From: JBBRNH01 sp038247465
Lineage (GTDB): Bacteria > Bacteroidota > Bacteroidia > Cytophagales > Spirosomataceae
Reading direction: 5' to 3'
DNA: 5,926 bases
Assembly (NCBI GenBank): GCA_038247465.1
Contig: JBBRUV010000305.1
Span: forward strand, 1 to 5,926
Shown one piece after another: positions 5,900 to 5,926 of this stretch. The position numbers and the translations under genes were made by a program. Within the stretch, counting starts at the first letter, position 1; the number at the start of each line of letters is the position of its first letter. The notes beneath the pieces are model-generated. The model was not told the origin of the DNA. It did not search any database and saw nothing but the letters and a program-made list of their open reading frames with translations.

Positions 5900-5926
5900 A
5901 ATTCAGGCGCCACGTTGCCACTTTGC

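Overview
The window looks like chromosomal DNA of a fairly GC-rich member of the Bacteroidota, most likely a Cytophagales/Spirosomataceae-type soil or freshwater organism (Spirosoma, Rudanella or Fibrella-like). The evidence is: genes with no recognisable Shine-Dalgarno sequence and A-rich leaders; a TAnnTTTG promoter box of the Bacteroidota type; a CCCCTAAA...TTTAGGGG intergenic palindrome that, from memory, is common in this group; and protein sequences typical of it. The taxon is inference, because there is no rRNA or marker gene here.

Layout, left to right. (1) 59-1627 (+): a secreted right-handed parallel beta-helix protein, with 30-33 residue coils and a stacked cysteine/asparagine ladder. 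(2) About 1611-1744: a palindromic repeat element that begins inside the end of gene 1, supplies its last codons and stop, and probably terminates it. (3) 1799-3073 (+): an exported serine hydrolase of the beta-lactamase/class C fold with family VIII-esterase-like motifs (SxxK, Tyr, WGG). (4) 3150-4520 (-): eutB, the large subunit of adenosylcobalamin-dependent ethanolamine ammonia-lyase. Its substrate-binding residues are complete, but there is no eutC beside it. (5) A 147-base divergent region with a small inverted repeat. (6) 4668-5165 (+): a DinB-superfamily four-helix protein with one expected metal-binding histidine replaced by glutamine. (7) A long hairpin terminator (5186-5236), followed at once by a Bacteroidota promoter box (5239-5246). 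(8) 5270-5899 (+): a Uma2 (DUF820) PD-(D/E)XK nuclease-like protein in noticeably AT-richer DNA.

The genes appear to be separate transcription units: gaps are 171, 76, 147 and 104 bases, with one convergent and one divergent pair. I see no operon, shared pathway, CRISPR array, tRNA/rRNA, integrase, transposase or phage gene. I found no convincing new multi-gene system. The points most worth a second look are the eutB without its partner, the altered DinB metal site, the palindrome that forms the end of a coding gene, the fused terminator/promoter ahead of the Uma2 gene, and the regular cysteine ladder of the beta-helix protein.
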